From assembly GCF_003610235.1 (NCBI RefSeq), contig NZ_RAPR01000001.1:5518001-5582000 (forward strand): 64,000 nucleotides of DNA, written 5' to 3'. The notes under the pieces were generated by a model that was given only the letters and a program-made list of their open reading frames with translations, had not been told where the DNA came from and did no database searches. The position numbers and the translations under genes are program-made. The DNA is from Catellatospora citrea (GTDB lineage Bacteria > Actinomycetota > Actinomycetes > Mycobacteriales > Micromonosporaceae). Below are positions 24,914 to 33,507 of the stretch, in pieces. Numbering within the stretch: the stretch's first letter is position 1; each line of letters opens with the position of its first letter.

Positions 24914-27900
24914 ATGAGCACACGCGTCCTCGATGTCAATGATCTTCCCGAGTTCCCTGACGTCGAACCCGGTCGCAACGGCGGTCTGGTGCTGACCTGC
25001 CCGGGCTACACGCACGAGCCGCGGTGGCAGCCGGGGGAGCGGCTGCCGCAGCTGTTCGAGCAGCAGTGCGACCGGTTGCGCCGGTACGGCCGGGGCGAGC
25101 AGCTCGCCGTGGACACCGGCGAGGAGGCGCTCACCTACGACCAGGTCGACGCGCGCGCCAACCAGCTCGCCCGGCACCTGATCAGCCGCGGGGCGCGGCC
25201 CGGCGACCGCATCGCGCTGCTGTTCGACCAGCCGGTGCAGTCGTACGTCGGCATGCTCGCCATCGGGAAGATCCACGCCGCGTACGTGCCGCTGGACACC
25301 GGCTTCCCTGCCGACCGGCTGGCCTACATCGTCGGCGACTCCGGGGCGCGGCTGGTGCTGTCGATGTCGCACCTGCGCGCGCACCTGGCCGAGATCACCG
25401 ACGCCGAGCTGCTCTGCCTCGACGAGATCACCGCGGAGCTGGCGGCCGCCGCCGAGGACCGGCTGGCCGTCGAGGAGCGCGGCGAGCCCGTCGACGAGCT
25501 GGCGTACATCATCTACACCTCCGGCTCCACCGGCCGGCCCAAGGGCGTCGCCGTCGAGCACGCCGCCATCGTCAACTTCGTCCGGGTCGCCGCCGAGCTC
25601 TACGGGGTGCGCCCGGAGGACCGGATGTACCAGGGCATGACCATCGCCTTCGACTTCTCGGTCGAGGAGATCTGGGTGTCCTGGATGGTCGGCGCGACCC
25701 TGGTGCCCAAACCCGGCGGGGCCAGCCTGCTCGGCCGGGACCTGTGGGAGTTCCTCACTGCGCGCGAGGTCACCGCGATGTGCTGCGTGCCGACGCTGCT
25801 GGCCACGCTCGACGAGGATCTGCCCGAGCTGCGCTTCCTGCTGGTCTCCGGCGAGGCCTGCCCGCAGGACCTGGTCACCCGCTGGCACCGCCCGAACCGC
25901 CGCTTCCTCAACGTGTACGGGCCCACCGAGGCGACCGTCACCGCGACCTGGACGCCGGTGCACCCGGACAAGCCGATCACGCTGGGCCTGCCGCTGCCGA
26001 CGTACGCCACGGTCATCCTCGACCCGGACGCCCCCCGCGCCCTGCCCCCGGGCGAGCTGGGCGAGATCGGCATCGCGGGCGTCGGCCTGGCCGTCGGCTA
26101 CGTCAACCGCGACGAGCAGACCGAGCGCGCGTTCATCCCCGACTTCCTGAACATTGAGAACAACCCGTCCGGGCGTATCTACCGCACCGGTGACCTGGGC
26201 CGGGTCAACGAGGCCGGCGAGATCGAATACCTCGGGCGCATCGACACCCAGGTGAAGATCCGCGGCTACCGCATCGAGCTGACCGAGATCGAGTCGGTGC
26301 TGCTGCAGGTGCCGGGCATCGCCCAGGCCGTCGTCGACACGCACAGCCCCGAGCCGGGCGTGACCGAGCTGGTCGGCTACTACAGCCTGCGCAACGACAC
26401 CGTCGCGCTGGACCGCCAGCAGATCTACGCGTGGCTGCGGGAACGGCTGCCGGGCTACATGATCCCGTCGTACCTGGAGCAGCTGGACGCGATCCCGATG
26501 CTGCCCAGCGACAAGGCCGACCGCAAGAGCCTGCCGCCGCCGAGCAACCGCCGGCTGGCCGCCCCGCCCACCGAGGCCGAACCCGCCACCCCGGTCGAGC
26601 AGGGGTACGCCGAGGTGCTGGCCGAGACCGTCCGGGTGGACCGGGTCGGCGTGGAGAGCCACTTCTTCGAGGAGGTGGGCGCCGACTCGCTGCTCATGGC
26701 GCGGTTCTGCGCCCGGGTGCGGCAGCGCGCCGACCTGCCCTCGGTGTCCATGCGCGACGTGTACGTGTATCCGACCGTGCGGGCGCTGGCCGCCGCCGTC
26801 GCCCCGGTCGCCGAGTCCACGCAGCCGCGCGCCGTGCCCGTCCCGGCGCGCGAGACCCGCCGGGCGAGCTCGCTGCAGTACGCGGCCTGCGGCGTGGTGC
26901 AGCTGCTGATGGGGCTGGGCTCCGCGGTGATGGCCGGCTACCTGCTCATCTTCGCGTTCCGCTTCATGGCCGCCGCCAACGGCTACCTCGAGCTGTACCT
27001 GCGCTCGGCCGCCTTCAGCATCGTCGGCTTCCTCATCCTGACCATCTACCCGATCGCGATGAAGTGGCTGCTCATCGGGCGTTGGAAGGAGCAGGAGATA
27101 CCCCTGTGGGGGCTGAAGTACCTGCGCTTCTGGTACGTGCGCATGTGCATGGGCGCCAGCCGCCTGCTGATGTTCTACGGCACCCCGCTGTACCCGTGGT
27201 ACCTGCGCCTGCTCGGCGCGAAGATCGGCCGCAACGTGGTGATCCTGTCGCCGGTCATGCCGATCTGCACCGACCTGCTGACCATCGGCGACAACACCGT
27301 CATCCGCAAGGACTGCTACTTCCTCGGCTACCGCGCCCAGTCCGGCTACATCCAGACCGGCCGGATCACCATCGGCAGCGACGTCATCGTCGGCGAGCAC
27401 ACCGCACTGGACATCAACTCCACCATCGGCGACGGCGCGCGGCTCGGGCACTCCTCGACGCTGCCGCCGGGATACGTGGTGCCGGCCGGGGAGAGCTGGC
27501 AGGGCATGCCCGCCCAGCCGGGCCACCCCGGGCTGCCGGCGGTCCCCGCCCGCAGCTGCGGCTGGCTGCGCAAGACGGTCTACTCCGGCGTCAAGATCGC
27601 CAACCAGGTGCTCACCCGCGGCCCGCTGGTGTTCGGCGCGCTGGTCGCGCTGGTCACCCAGGTGCCGATGCTGCGCGGCCTGGTCGACCGCAAGCCGTTC
27701 ACCATCAGCAGCATGATCTACCTGGACCTGGTGCTGGCCTCGGCGGTGCTCTTCGTGACCGCGCTGCTGGTCGGCCTGGCCAGCATCGTCGTCATCCCGC
27801 GCGTGCTCAACCTGCTGTGGAAGCCGGACACGGTCTACCCGCTCTACAGCTTCCGCTACTGGCTCGCCTCGACGATCTCCGGGATGACCAACTCCGCGCT

Positions 27901-29956
27901 GTTCATGCGCCTGTTCGGCGACAGCTCGTACGTCGTGAACTACCTGCGCTGGATCGGCGTCGACCTGCAGCAGGTCGTGCAGACCGGGTCCAACTTCGGC
28001 ATCGAGTTCCGGTTCGACTCGCCGTTCCTGTGCACCATCGGCACCGGCACCATGGTGTCCGACGGCCTGTCCATGGTGAACGCCGACTACTCGCACACCT
28101 CGTTCAAGATGTCGCGGGTGGCCATCGGGGCACGCTCCTTCGTCGGCAACGACGTCACCTTCCCGGCCGACCACGCCGTCGGCCAGAACGTGCTGTACGC
28201 GACCAAGGCCACGGTGCCCACCGACGGCGCGATCCGCTACGACACCGGCCTGCTCGGCTCGCCGTCGTTCCCGATCGCCCGGGTCGTCGCCCGGGAGGCC
28301 GGCTGCGAAGCCCCGACCGGCGACGCGCTGCGCCGCGCGCTGACCCTGAAGAACCGGTACAACCTGCGCTCGATGGCCTGGTTCCTGTTCGTGAGCTGGC
28401 TCTCGGCCGCCGTGGGCCTGGTGGTGCTCGCCGCCGCGCTGGACAACTACTCCGAGTGGAGCGTGCTGGTCATCCCGGCCGCGATGGTGGTCATGATGGT
28501 GTTCCAGCTCTGCTACAGCGTGCTGGTGGAACGGCTGGTCGGCGGGTTCCGGCGGCTGCGCCCCCGGCGCTGCTCCATCTACGACCCGTACTACTGGTGG
28601 CACGAGCGGCTGTGGAAGCTGGAGGCGCCGGTCCCGTTCGCGGGCACCCCGTTCCGGCCGATGATGTGGCGGCTGCTGGGCGTGAAGATGGGCAAGCGGG
28701 TGTACGACGACGGCGCGTACATGTCCGAGCGGACCATGATGACCATCGGCGACGACGCCTGCCTCAACTCCGGCGTGGTGATCCAGTGCCACTCCCAGGA
28801 GGACGGCATGTTCCGGTCCGAGCCGACCGTCATCGGCTCCGGCGCCACCCTCGGCGTCAAGGCGTTCGTGCACTACGGCGTCACCGTCGGCGAGAACGCG
28901 GTGGTCGGCGCGCACTCGTTCCTGATGAAGGGCGAGCAGATCCCCGACGGCGGCGACTGGACCGGCAACCCGGCCCGGCAGGTGTGCGAGCCGCTGCCCG
29001 CCGCACCGCGCCGGACCCGGCCCGTGCCCTGCGCGTCCGGCCCGCGGGCCGGTTCCCGGGCCGCGGCCCGCGCCCTGCTCACCGAGCTGCGAGCAACCCC
29101 CGCCCCACGGCGGCGGCGGCCGGCGGGCGTGGCGGTCTCGCTGTTCGCGCTGGCCGCGTGCCGGCGGCGGGAGAAGGACCTGGCGCAGTTCCTCAGCGCG
29201 GCCGACCGGGCCGAGGCCGAGACCATGCGCTCGGCCGAACGCCGCAGCTCCTTCATCGTCACCCGGGCGCTGGTCCGCATGATCCTGTCGATCGAGTGGC
29301 ACGGCGAGGTCGCGCCGCGCAACTGGAGCCTGCACTACGGCGGGTTCGGCAAGCTCACCGTCTCCGGGCCGCTGCTCGGCATCGACGTGAGCGTGTCGCA
29401 GACCGACTCGGCGATCGCGGTGGCGGTCTCGGACGCGTACGACATCGGGGTTGATCTGGAACCGGCCGGCCGGGAGGGCGCGTCGCTGCCCTGGACCGTC
29501 CTGTCCACCGCCGAGCACGCCCGCCTGATGGAGGCCGACGACCAGGGTGAGCAGCTGCTGCGGATGTGGACGCTGAAGGAGGCCTTCACCCGCTGCGCCG
29601 GTGACGACGGCGAGGTCAGCTTCGAACAGCTGGACACCGTGCTGGAACCGCTGCAGGTGGTCGGCACCGCGCCGAACGGACGCCAGCGCTACTGGTTCCA
29701 CCAGGAGCAGTGGGGCGCCGACGCCGAGCAGCACTGGGTGACCGTCGCGGTGCGGCGGCGGCCCACGGGCCGGCGCGGGCGCAGGCCCGCCGGGCGCGGC
29801 GTCCGTCCCGCGGTCGCCAAGTCGGTGGGCCGCACACCACGCCCCGCCACCCGCTCCGGCGCGAGCCAGGACGTGATGATGCAGATCCTGGCCGGCGGCC
29901 GGGTCACCGCCCGCACCGTCGCCTCACCGAACAGCGCCTCCGGCGGGGACGCCTGA
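24914..29956 (+). CDS. Pls/PosA-family poly-amino-acid synthetase fused to a C-terminal phosphopantetheinyl transferase
   Basis: 1,680 residues. Adenylation domain (about 30-545) with YIIYTSGSTGRPKG, NVYGPTEAT, YRTGDLGR, KIRGYRIE and ADRKS. Carrier domain with GADSL, phosphopantetheine on Ser592. Then, as in epsilon-polylysine synthetase Pls, three membrane-helix pairs (about 653-716, 890-975, 1155-1205) alternate with three left-handed-helix acyltransferase-like domains (about 755-875, 1005-1120, 1219-1356). Unlike Pls (about 1,320 residues), an Sfp-type transferase domain follows (about 1410-1615: GVDLEP, W-LKEAF) and a basic tail. My reading of the specificity residues is DFECLSVVTK; Glu at position 239 suits a diamino substrate. 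In the transferase, Q replaces the usual His of SHS/SHT, and the last Lys of KExxxK is Arg. Probably polymerises diaminobutyrate. Confidence 0.88.
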   Translation: MSTRVLDVNDLPEFPDVEPGRNGGLVLTCPGYTHEPRWQPGERLPQLFEQQCDRLRRYGRGEQLAVDTGEEALTYDQVDARANQLARHLISRGARPGDRIALLFDQPVQSYVGMLAIGKIHAAYVPLDTGFPADRLAYIVGDSGARLVLSMSHLRAHLAEITDAELLCLDEITAELAAAAEDRLAVEERGEPVDELAYIIYTSGSTGRPKGVAVEHAAIVNFVRVAAELYGVRPEDRMYQGMTIAFDFSVEEIWVSWMVGATLVPKPGGASLLGRDLWEFLTAREVTAMCCVPTLLATLDEDLPELRFLLVSGEACPQDLVTRWHRPNRRFLNVYGPTEATVTATWTPVHPDKPITLGLPLPTYATVILDPDAPRALPPGELGEIGIAGVGLAVGYVNRDEQTERAFIPDFLNIENNPSGRIYRTGDLGRVNEAGEIEYLGRIDTQVKIRGYRIELTEIESVLLQVPGIAQAVVDTHSPEPGVTELVGYYSLRNDTVALDRQQIYAWLRERLPGYMIPSYLEQLDAIPMLPSDKADRKSLPPPSNRRLAAPPTEAEPATPVEQGYAEVLAETVRVDRVGVESHFFEEVGADSLLMARFCARVRQRADLPSVSMRDVYVYPTVRALAAAVAPVAESTQPRAVPVPARETRRASSLQYAACGVVQLLMGLGSAVMAGYLLIFAFRFMAAANGYLELYLRSAAFSIVGFLILTIYPIAMKWLLIGRWKEQEIPLWGLKYLRFWYVRMCMGASRLLMFYGTPLYPWYLRLLGAKIGRNVVILSPVMPICTDLLTIGDNTVIRKDCYFLGYRAQSGYIQTGRITIGSDVIVGEHTALDINSTIGDGARLGHSSTLPPGYVVPAGESWQGMPAQPGHPGLPAVPARSCGWLRKTVYSGVKIANQVLTRGPLVFGALVALVTQVPMLRGLVDRKPFTISSMIYLDLVLASAVLFVTALLVGLASIVVIPRVLNLLWKPDTVYPLYSFRYWLASTISGMTNSALFMRLFGDSSYVVNYLRWIGVDLQQVVQTGSNFGIEFRFDSPFLCTIGTGTMVSDGLSMVNADYSHTSFKMSRVAIGARSFVGNDVTFPADHAVGQNVLYATKATVPTDGAIRYDTGLLGSPSFPIARVVAREAGCEAPTGDALRRALTLKNRYNLRSMAWFLFVSWLSAAVGLVVLAAALDNYSEWSVLVIPAAMVVMMVFQLCYSVLVERLVGGFRRLRPRRCSIYDPYYWWHERLWKLEAPVPFAGTPFRPMMWRLLGVKMGKRVYDDGAYMSERTMMTIGDDACLNSGVVIQCHSQEDGMFRSEPTVIGSGATLGVKAFVHYGVTVGENAVVGAHSFLMKGEQIPDGGDWTGNPARQVCEPLPAAPRRTRPVPCASGPRAGSRAAARALLTELRATPAPRRRRPAGVAVSLFALAACRRREKDLAQFLSAADRAEAETMRSAERRSSFIVTRALVRMILSIEWHGEVAPRNWSLHYGGFGKLTVSGPLLGIDVSVSQTDSAIAVAVSDAYDIGVDLEPAGREGASLPWTVLSTAEHARLMEADDQGEQLLRMWTLKEAFTRCAGDDGEVSFEQLDTVLEPLQVVGTAPNGRQRYWFHQEQWGADAEQHWVTVAVRRRPTGRRGRRPAGRGVRPAVAKSVGRTPRPATRSGASQDVMMQILAGGRVTARTVASPNSASGGDA

Positions 29957-29969
29957 TCCCCACGGTCGC

Positions 29970-30112
29970 GGGCGTCACCGGTCGCTGCGTCGGCCGGTGA
30001 CGCCCGGCTCCTGCGGTCACGGCGTCACCGGTCGCGGCGGTCGGTGACGCCTGGCCGCACGGTCGTGAGCGTGACCGGTCGCGTCGGCGGGCACGGCGTC
30101 GGCCGGTGACGC
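29970..30112 (+). repeat. Three tandem related hairpins after the synthetase gene
   Basis: GGGCGTCACCGG / CCGGTGACGCCC (29970-29981, 29994-30005), GGCGTCACCG / CGGTGACGCC (30021-30030, 30042-30051) and a degenerate third (30069-30078, 30103-30112, one mismatch) share the core GGCGTCACCGGTCGC and CGGTGACGCC. Stems of 10-12 bp with 11-24-nt loops. Likely a reinforced terminator of the synthetase transcript. Confidence 0.65.
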
Positions 30113-30113
30113 C

Positions 30114-30119
30114 TAGACT
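30114..30119 (+). promoter_or_regulatory. -10 element (TAGACT), leaderless alaX
   Basis: TAGACT is followed by 8 nt and the ATG of the alanyl-tRNA editing gene at 30128; no ribosome-binding site is visible. Confidence 0.45.
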
Positions 30120-30127
30120 CCACGGTC

Positions 30128-30862
30128 ATGGGCGTCACACACCACGGGCGCACCGAGCGCCTAGACCTCGCCGACCCGACCCTGCGCGACTGGACCTGCA
30201 CGGTGCTGGCCGCCGATGCCGAACAGGGCATCGTGCTGGATCGCTCGGCCTTCTACCCGGGCGGCGGCGGCCAGCCGCCGGACCACGGCGTGCTGCTCTG
30301 GCAGGGCGTGCAGACCCGGATCACCGGCACCCGCAAGGGTGACGACCTGTGGCTGATCCCGGCCGAGGGCGACCCGCTGCCGCCCGTGGGCACGCAGGTC
30401 GCCGGCGCGGTCGAGGACACCCGGCGCACGCTGCTCATGCGCACCCACTCCGGGCTGCACGTGCTGTGCGGCGTGGTGTTCCGCGACTTCGGCGCGCTGG
30501 TCACCGGCGGCAACATGGAGCCGGGCGAGGCGCGGATGGACTTCAACCTGCCCGAGGTGCCCGCCGACTTCAAGGCGCGGTTGGAGGAGCTGGTCAACAC
30601 CGAGGTCGGCGCGGACCGCCAGGTCGTCACCAAGGTGCTGGGCCGCGACGAGGCGCTGGCGCTGCCCGACATCATCCGCACCCAGTCCAACCTGATCCCC
30701 GCCGACGAGCAGGAGATCCGCATCGTCGACATCGTCGGCCTGGACGTGCAGGCCGACGGCGGCACCCACGTCGCCTCGACCGCCCAGATCGGCAAACTCC
30801 AGGTCGTCAAGGTCGAGTCCAAGGGCAAGGCCAACCGCCGCGTCCGCGTCCGCCTGATCTGA
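30128..30862 (+). CDS. Alanyl-tRNA editing protein (AlaX-type)
   Basis: 244 residues. Free-standing editing domain related to the AlaRS C-terminal region, removing Ser or Gly from mischarged tRNA-Ala. Visible: DRSAFYPGGGGQPPDHG (N-terminal AlaX-M extension), the zinc motif RTHSGLHVL (HxxxH), and VQADGGTHVASTAQIG, where the usual QACGGTH zinc cysteine is Asp. The change may be compatible with metal binding, but it removes one canonical ligand. Length matches AlaX-M. Its 3' end abuts a 21-bp-armed inverted repeat shared with the convergent DUF3099 gene. Confidence 0.88.
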   Translation: MGVTHHGRTERLDLADPTLRDWTCTVLAADAEQGIVLDRSAFYPGGGGQPPDHGVLLWQGVQTRITGTRKGDDLWLIPAEGDPLPPVGTQVAGAVEDTRRTLLMRTHSGLHVLCGVVFRDFGALVTGGNMEPGEARMDFNLPEVPADFKARLEELVNTEVGADRQVVTKVLGRDEALALPDIIRTQSNLIPADEQEIRIVDIVGLDVQADGGTHVASTAQIGKLQVVKVESKGKANRRVRVRLI

Positions 30863-30878
30863 CCCCGTCCGCCCTCTG

Positions 30879-30943
30879 GCGCAACTCTTAAGGAGTCGCT
30901 GCTTCCGGATGCCCGGGACGGCGCGACTCCTTAAGAGTTGCGC
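30879..30943. repeat. Long inverted repeat overlapping a stop codon
   Basis: Perfect 21-bp arms (30879-30899 and 30923-30943; core GCAACTCTTAAGGAGTCGC) around a 23-nt spacer. The TAA of the convergent DUF3099 gene (30931-30933) lies inside the right arm. The outer CAACTCTTAA is shared with the element at 37499-37557. Confidence 0.8.
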
Positions 30944-31323
30944 TCGGAAGGGTGGTCGGGGTCGGCGGTGGTCGGGGCGTCGTCGATGGTGCCCTCGTAG
31001 ACCGGGCCGGCGGGCTGGGCGGGTAGGGCGTTGGTGGGGATCGTCTGGCGGCGGTAGCGCTTGAAGCGGTGCTCGTCCTTGGGCGGGCGGTCGTTCGCCA
31101 GGATCACGGCCAGCCAGGGCAGCAGCACCATGCCCAGGCCGCACAGCGGCAGCCACAACCACAGCAGCGGCACCTGCAGCATCGCCAGCGCCGAGCCCAG
31201 GATCAGGCAGCCCGCGCGCAGCAGCATCATCGCGATGTAACGCCGCTCGCGCCGCCGCAGCTCGACCTCCGGGCTCTCCGCCGCATCGGTGATCAGCGCC
31301 GGCCGGTCCGCCTGCCGTTTCAC
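30931..31323 (-). CDS. DUF3099-family membrane protein
   Basis: 130 residues from GTG 31323, which has AGGAGG 6 nt upstream. The start of the conserved region (ALITDAAESPEVELRRRERRYIAMMLLRAGCLILG) and two membrane helices (about 35-55 and 60-80, LWLWLPLCGLGMVLLPWLAVILAN) match the DUF3099 family, an actinobacterial membrane protein of unknown function. The last 45 residues are soluble and acidic. Its stop codon is part of an inverted-repeat arm. Confidence 0.8.
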   Translation of the reverse strand: MKRQADRPALITDAAESPEVELRRRERRYIAMMLLRAGCLILGSALAMLQVPLLWLWLPLCGLGMVLLPWLAVILANDRPPKDEHRFKRYRRQTIPTNALPAQPAGPVYEGTIDDAPTTADPDHPSERNS

Positions 31324-31419
31324 GATGCCTCCTGGTCGCCGGGGAACGCTTCCATCCTGCCCCCATTCGTGTGCGACGCCGACAGCGGGCCACGCCCGCG
31401 TCGTTCCGGCAAGATCACT

Positions 31420-31480
31420 CGACTTGCCCGGCACCTGGGCGAAAGCGCGGTCAAGATACGCACACCTGCCAGGCAAGTCG
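31420..31480. repeat. Long inverted repeat in the DUF3099-psuK gap
   Basis: CGACTTGCCCGGCA (31420-31433) and TGCCAGGCAAGTCG (31467-31480) pair at 13 of 14 positions, and GATC flanks both outer ends (31413-31416, 31484-31487). Spacer 33 nt. Just right of it, GACGATCATGGGCGG occurs twice (from 31481 and about 31513). It lies downstream of psuK. Confidence 0.6.
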
Positions 31481-31547
31481 GACGATCATGGGCGGTCGCG
31501 CCCGGTAGGTCTGACGATCATGGGCGGGCGCGCGGCGGACCGCGCGG

Positions 31548-32462
31548 TCAGGTCGAGGGCAGGGGTGGGCGCGCGCCGACGATGCCGACCGCGCGGGCGC
31601 CCAGCCGGCAGCCCGCCAGCAGCGCGTCGTGCTGCCCGGCCCCGGCCGCCCAGGCCGCCAGCAGGCCCGCGGCGAAGGCGTCGCCCGCGCCGGTGGCGTC
31701 CACGATCGGCACCGGGTCGCCGGTGACGTGCACCACGCCGGCCGGGCCGGCCCACAGCGCCCCGTGCGCGCCGAGCTTGACCACCACGTCGCCGCCGATC
31801 GCGTACGACATCCGCTGCGCCTGGTCGGCGGGCTCCCCGGGCCCGGCCAGGGCGGTCGCCTCGTCGGCGTTGGCCAGCAGCAGGTCCACCCCGCGCACCC
31901 AGTCCAGGAACGGGTGCCCGGTGACCCCGTCCTCGATCAGCTCCGTGGTCACGGCGTACAGCGGCGCGGCCGAGGCGGCGTCGACACAGGTGCGCAGGCC
32001 GGCGGCGCGGGCGGAGGCGAGCGCGTAGCGCCCGGTGGGCCGGGAGGGCTGGTCCAGCAGGGTGTATCCGGACAGGTGCAGCAGCGACGCGCCCTGGGCG
32101 ATCGCGGCGTCGACGTCACTGGAGGCCAGCAGCAGGTTCGCGCCACGATCGCTGATCATGGTGCGCTCGCCGCCGTGCGTCAGCACCACGATGCTGCCGG
32201 TGCTGGCGCCGGGGCGGACGCTCACCTGGGTGCGTACCCCCGCCTGGTGCAGCTCGGCCAGCCGGTCGCGACCGGCCTGGTCGTCGCCGACCGCGCCGAC
32301 GAAGGTCACCGGCGCGCCCAGCGCGGCCAGCCAGGCGGCGGTGTTCGCGGCCTGGCCGCCCCCGGCGACGTGCACCGTCGCCGGGGTGTCCGAGCCCTGC
32401 GCCAGCGGTGCCCGCAGCACCGCCAGCACGTCGGTGACCAGGTCTCCGACGGAGAGGATCAC
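31548..32462 (-). CDS. psuK: PfkB-family sugar kinase, probable pseudouridine kinase
   Basis: 304 residues. Ribokinase fold: GDLVTDVLA, AGGGQAANTAAWLAALG (substrate site), TMISDRGAN, LLLANADEATAL and the ATP/catalytic motif VDATGAGDAFAAGLLAAW with the base Asp. Its GTG overlaps the psuG stop (GTGA), so both enzymes are made together. With PsuG next to it the expected reaction is phosphorylation of pseudouridine to pseudouridine 5'-phosphate. The kinase family alone does not fix specificity; the context does. Confidence 0.82.
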   Translation of the reverse strand: MILSVGDLVTDVLAVLRAPLAQGSDTPATVHVAGGGQAANTAAWLAALGAPVTFVGAVGDDQAGRDRLAELHQAGVRTQVSVRPGASTGSIVVLTHGGERTMISDRGANLLLASSDVDAAIAQGASLLHLSGYTLLDQPSRPTGRYALASARAAGLRTCVDAASAAPLYAVTTELIEDGVTGHPFLDWVRGVDLLLANADEATALAGPGEPADQAQRMSYAIGGDVVVKLGAHGALWAGPAGVVHVTGDPVPIVDATGAGDAFAAGLLAAWAAGAGQHDALLAGCRLGARAVGIVGARPPLPST

Positions 32463-33403
32463 TGGCTGCCGGCCGCGACGGCGATCTGCGCGGCCAGCGC
32501 CGCGTTGCGCAGGATGATGCGTACGTTGACCGCCAGGCTCCGCCCCTGCGTCGCGGCGTGGAAGTGCGACAGCAGCACCGGCGTCACCCGCTTGCCGGTC
32601 ACCCCGTCGCGCTCCACGATCGCCAGGCCCTCGGCGAGCGTACGGTCGTGCAGGTCCTGGTCGAGCTGCTCGTCCTGCGGCAGCGGGTTGGCCACCACCA
32701 GCGCGCCGCGGTGCACGCCCTGGTCGCGCTGCGCCCGCATGGCCGCGGCGATCTGCTCGGGGGTGTCCACCCGCCAGTCGACGCCGAACCCGCTGTCGCG
32801 GATGAAGAAGCCCGGGAAGCGGTCCGTCCGGTAACCGGCCACCGCGACGCCCAGCGTCTCCAGCCGCTCCAGGGTCGCGCCCACGTCCAGGATCGACTTG
32901 ACCCCGGCGCAGACCACCACGATCGGCGTCTGCGACAGCGTGGTCAGGTCGGCGGACTCGTCGAAGGTCTGCGCCGCCTCGCGGTGCACGCCGCCCAGGC
33001 CACCGGTGGCGAACACGCCGATGCCGGCCGCGGCGGCGATCGCCGAGGTGCTGGCGACCGTGGTCGCGCCGTCGACGCCGAGCGCCGCCGCGACGGCCAG
33101 GTCGCGGACCGAGAGCTTGGCCACGTTCTCGCCGACGGCCAGGCGGGTCAGCGCCTCGTCGTCGAGCCCGGCCACCAGCCGGCCGCCGACCATGCCGATC
33201 GTCGCCGGGACCGCGCCGTTGTCGCGTACGACCTGCTCGATCTCGCGGGCCACCCGCAGATTGTCGGGGCGGGGCAGCCCGTGCGAGACGATCGTGCTCT
33301 CCAACGCCACCACCGGCTGCCCGGTCGCCAGCGCGGCTTTGACCTCGGCACCCAGCTGGATGTTCACATCAGTCACGATCATGAGCCTACTGTGCTGTTG
33401 CAT
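32459..33403 (-). CDS. psuG: Pseudouridine-5'-phosphate glycosidase
   Basis: 314 residues from ATG 33403 (GGAGG 8 nt upstream); ATG 33382 is an in-frame alternative closer to the family's usual start. Signatures: PVVALESTIVSHGLPRPDNL, PATIGMVGGRLVAGL, KLSVRDLAVA, TTVASTSAIAAAAGIGVFATGGLGGVHRE, VVCAGVKSILDVGATLERLETLGV and ANPLP. The lyase Lys (KSILD) and metal-binding residues are in place. It splits pseudouridine 5'-phosphate to uracil and ribose 5-phosphate. Operon with psuK. Upstream lies an unusually long stem-loop. Confidence 0.92.
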   Translation of the reverse strand: MQQHSRLMIVTDVNIQLGAEVKAALATGQPVVALESTIVSHGLPRPDNLRVAREIEQVVRDNGAVPATIGMVGGRLVAGLDDEALTRLAVGENVAKLSVRDLAVAAALGVDGATTVASTSAIAAAAGIGVFATGGLGGVHREAAQTFDESADLTTLSQTPIVVVCAGVKSILDVGATLERLETLGVAVAGYRTDRFPGFFIRDSGFGVDWRVDTPEQIAAAMRAQRDQGVHRGALVVANPLPQDEQLDQDLHDRTLAEGLAIVERDGVTGKRVTPVLLSHFHAATQGRSLAVNVRIILRNAALAAQIAVAAGSQ

Positions 33404-33438
33404 GGCGCCCGCCTCCGCGGGCGCGGCATTCGGCCTCT

Positions 33439-33507
33439 CCGCCGGCGTCACGCGCCAGTCGTCGGCTTCGCTTCGCTTACCTCCTTGGTGGCGCGTGACG
33501 CCGGCGG
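33439..33507 (-). ncRNA. Candidate structured 5' leader of psuG (19-bp stem, 31-nt loop)
   Basis: CCGCCGGCGTCACGCGCCA (33439-33457) pairs perfectly with 33489-33507; beyond it TTCGGCC/GGCCGAA-type pairing continues after a small bulge. Read on the minus strand, the loop begins CCAAGGAGGTAAGCGAAGCGAAG and so presents a Shine-Dalgarno-like AAGGAGG. The element lies between divergent psuG and DUF3039 genes, where a terminator is not expected. It may be a regulatory leader or a mobile-type repeat; function unknown. Confidence 0.4.

Noticed and set aside
24836..29734. A 1,632-codon open frame on the minus strand opposite the synthetase gene
   Set aside because: Its translation is low-complexity His/Gly/Gln/Val/Arg sequence without domains, the usual antisense shadow of a GC-rich gene.
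29957..30127. GGCGTCACCGG repeats considered as a CRISPR-like array
   Set aside because: Repeats are short, hairpin-forming and few, without unique spacers of constant length.
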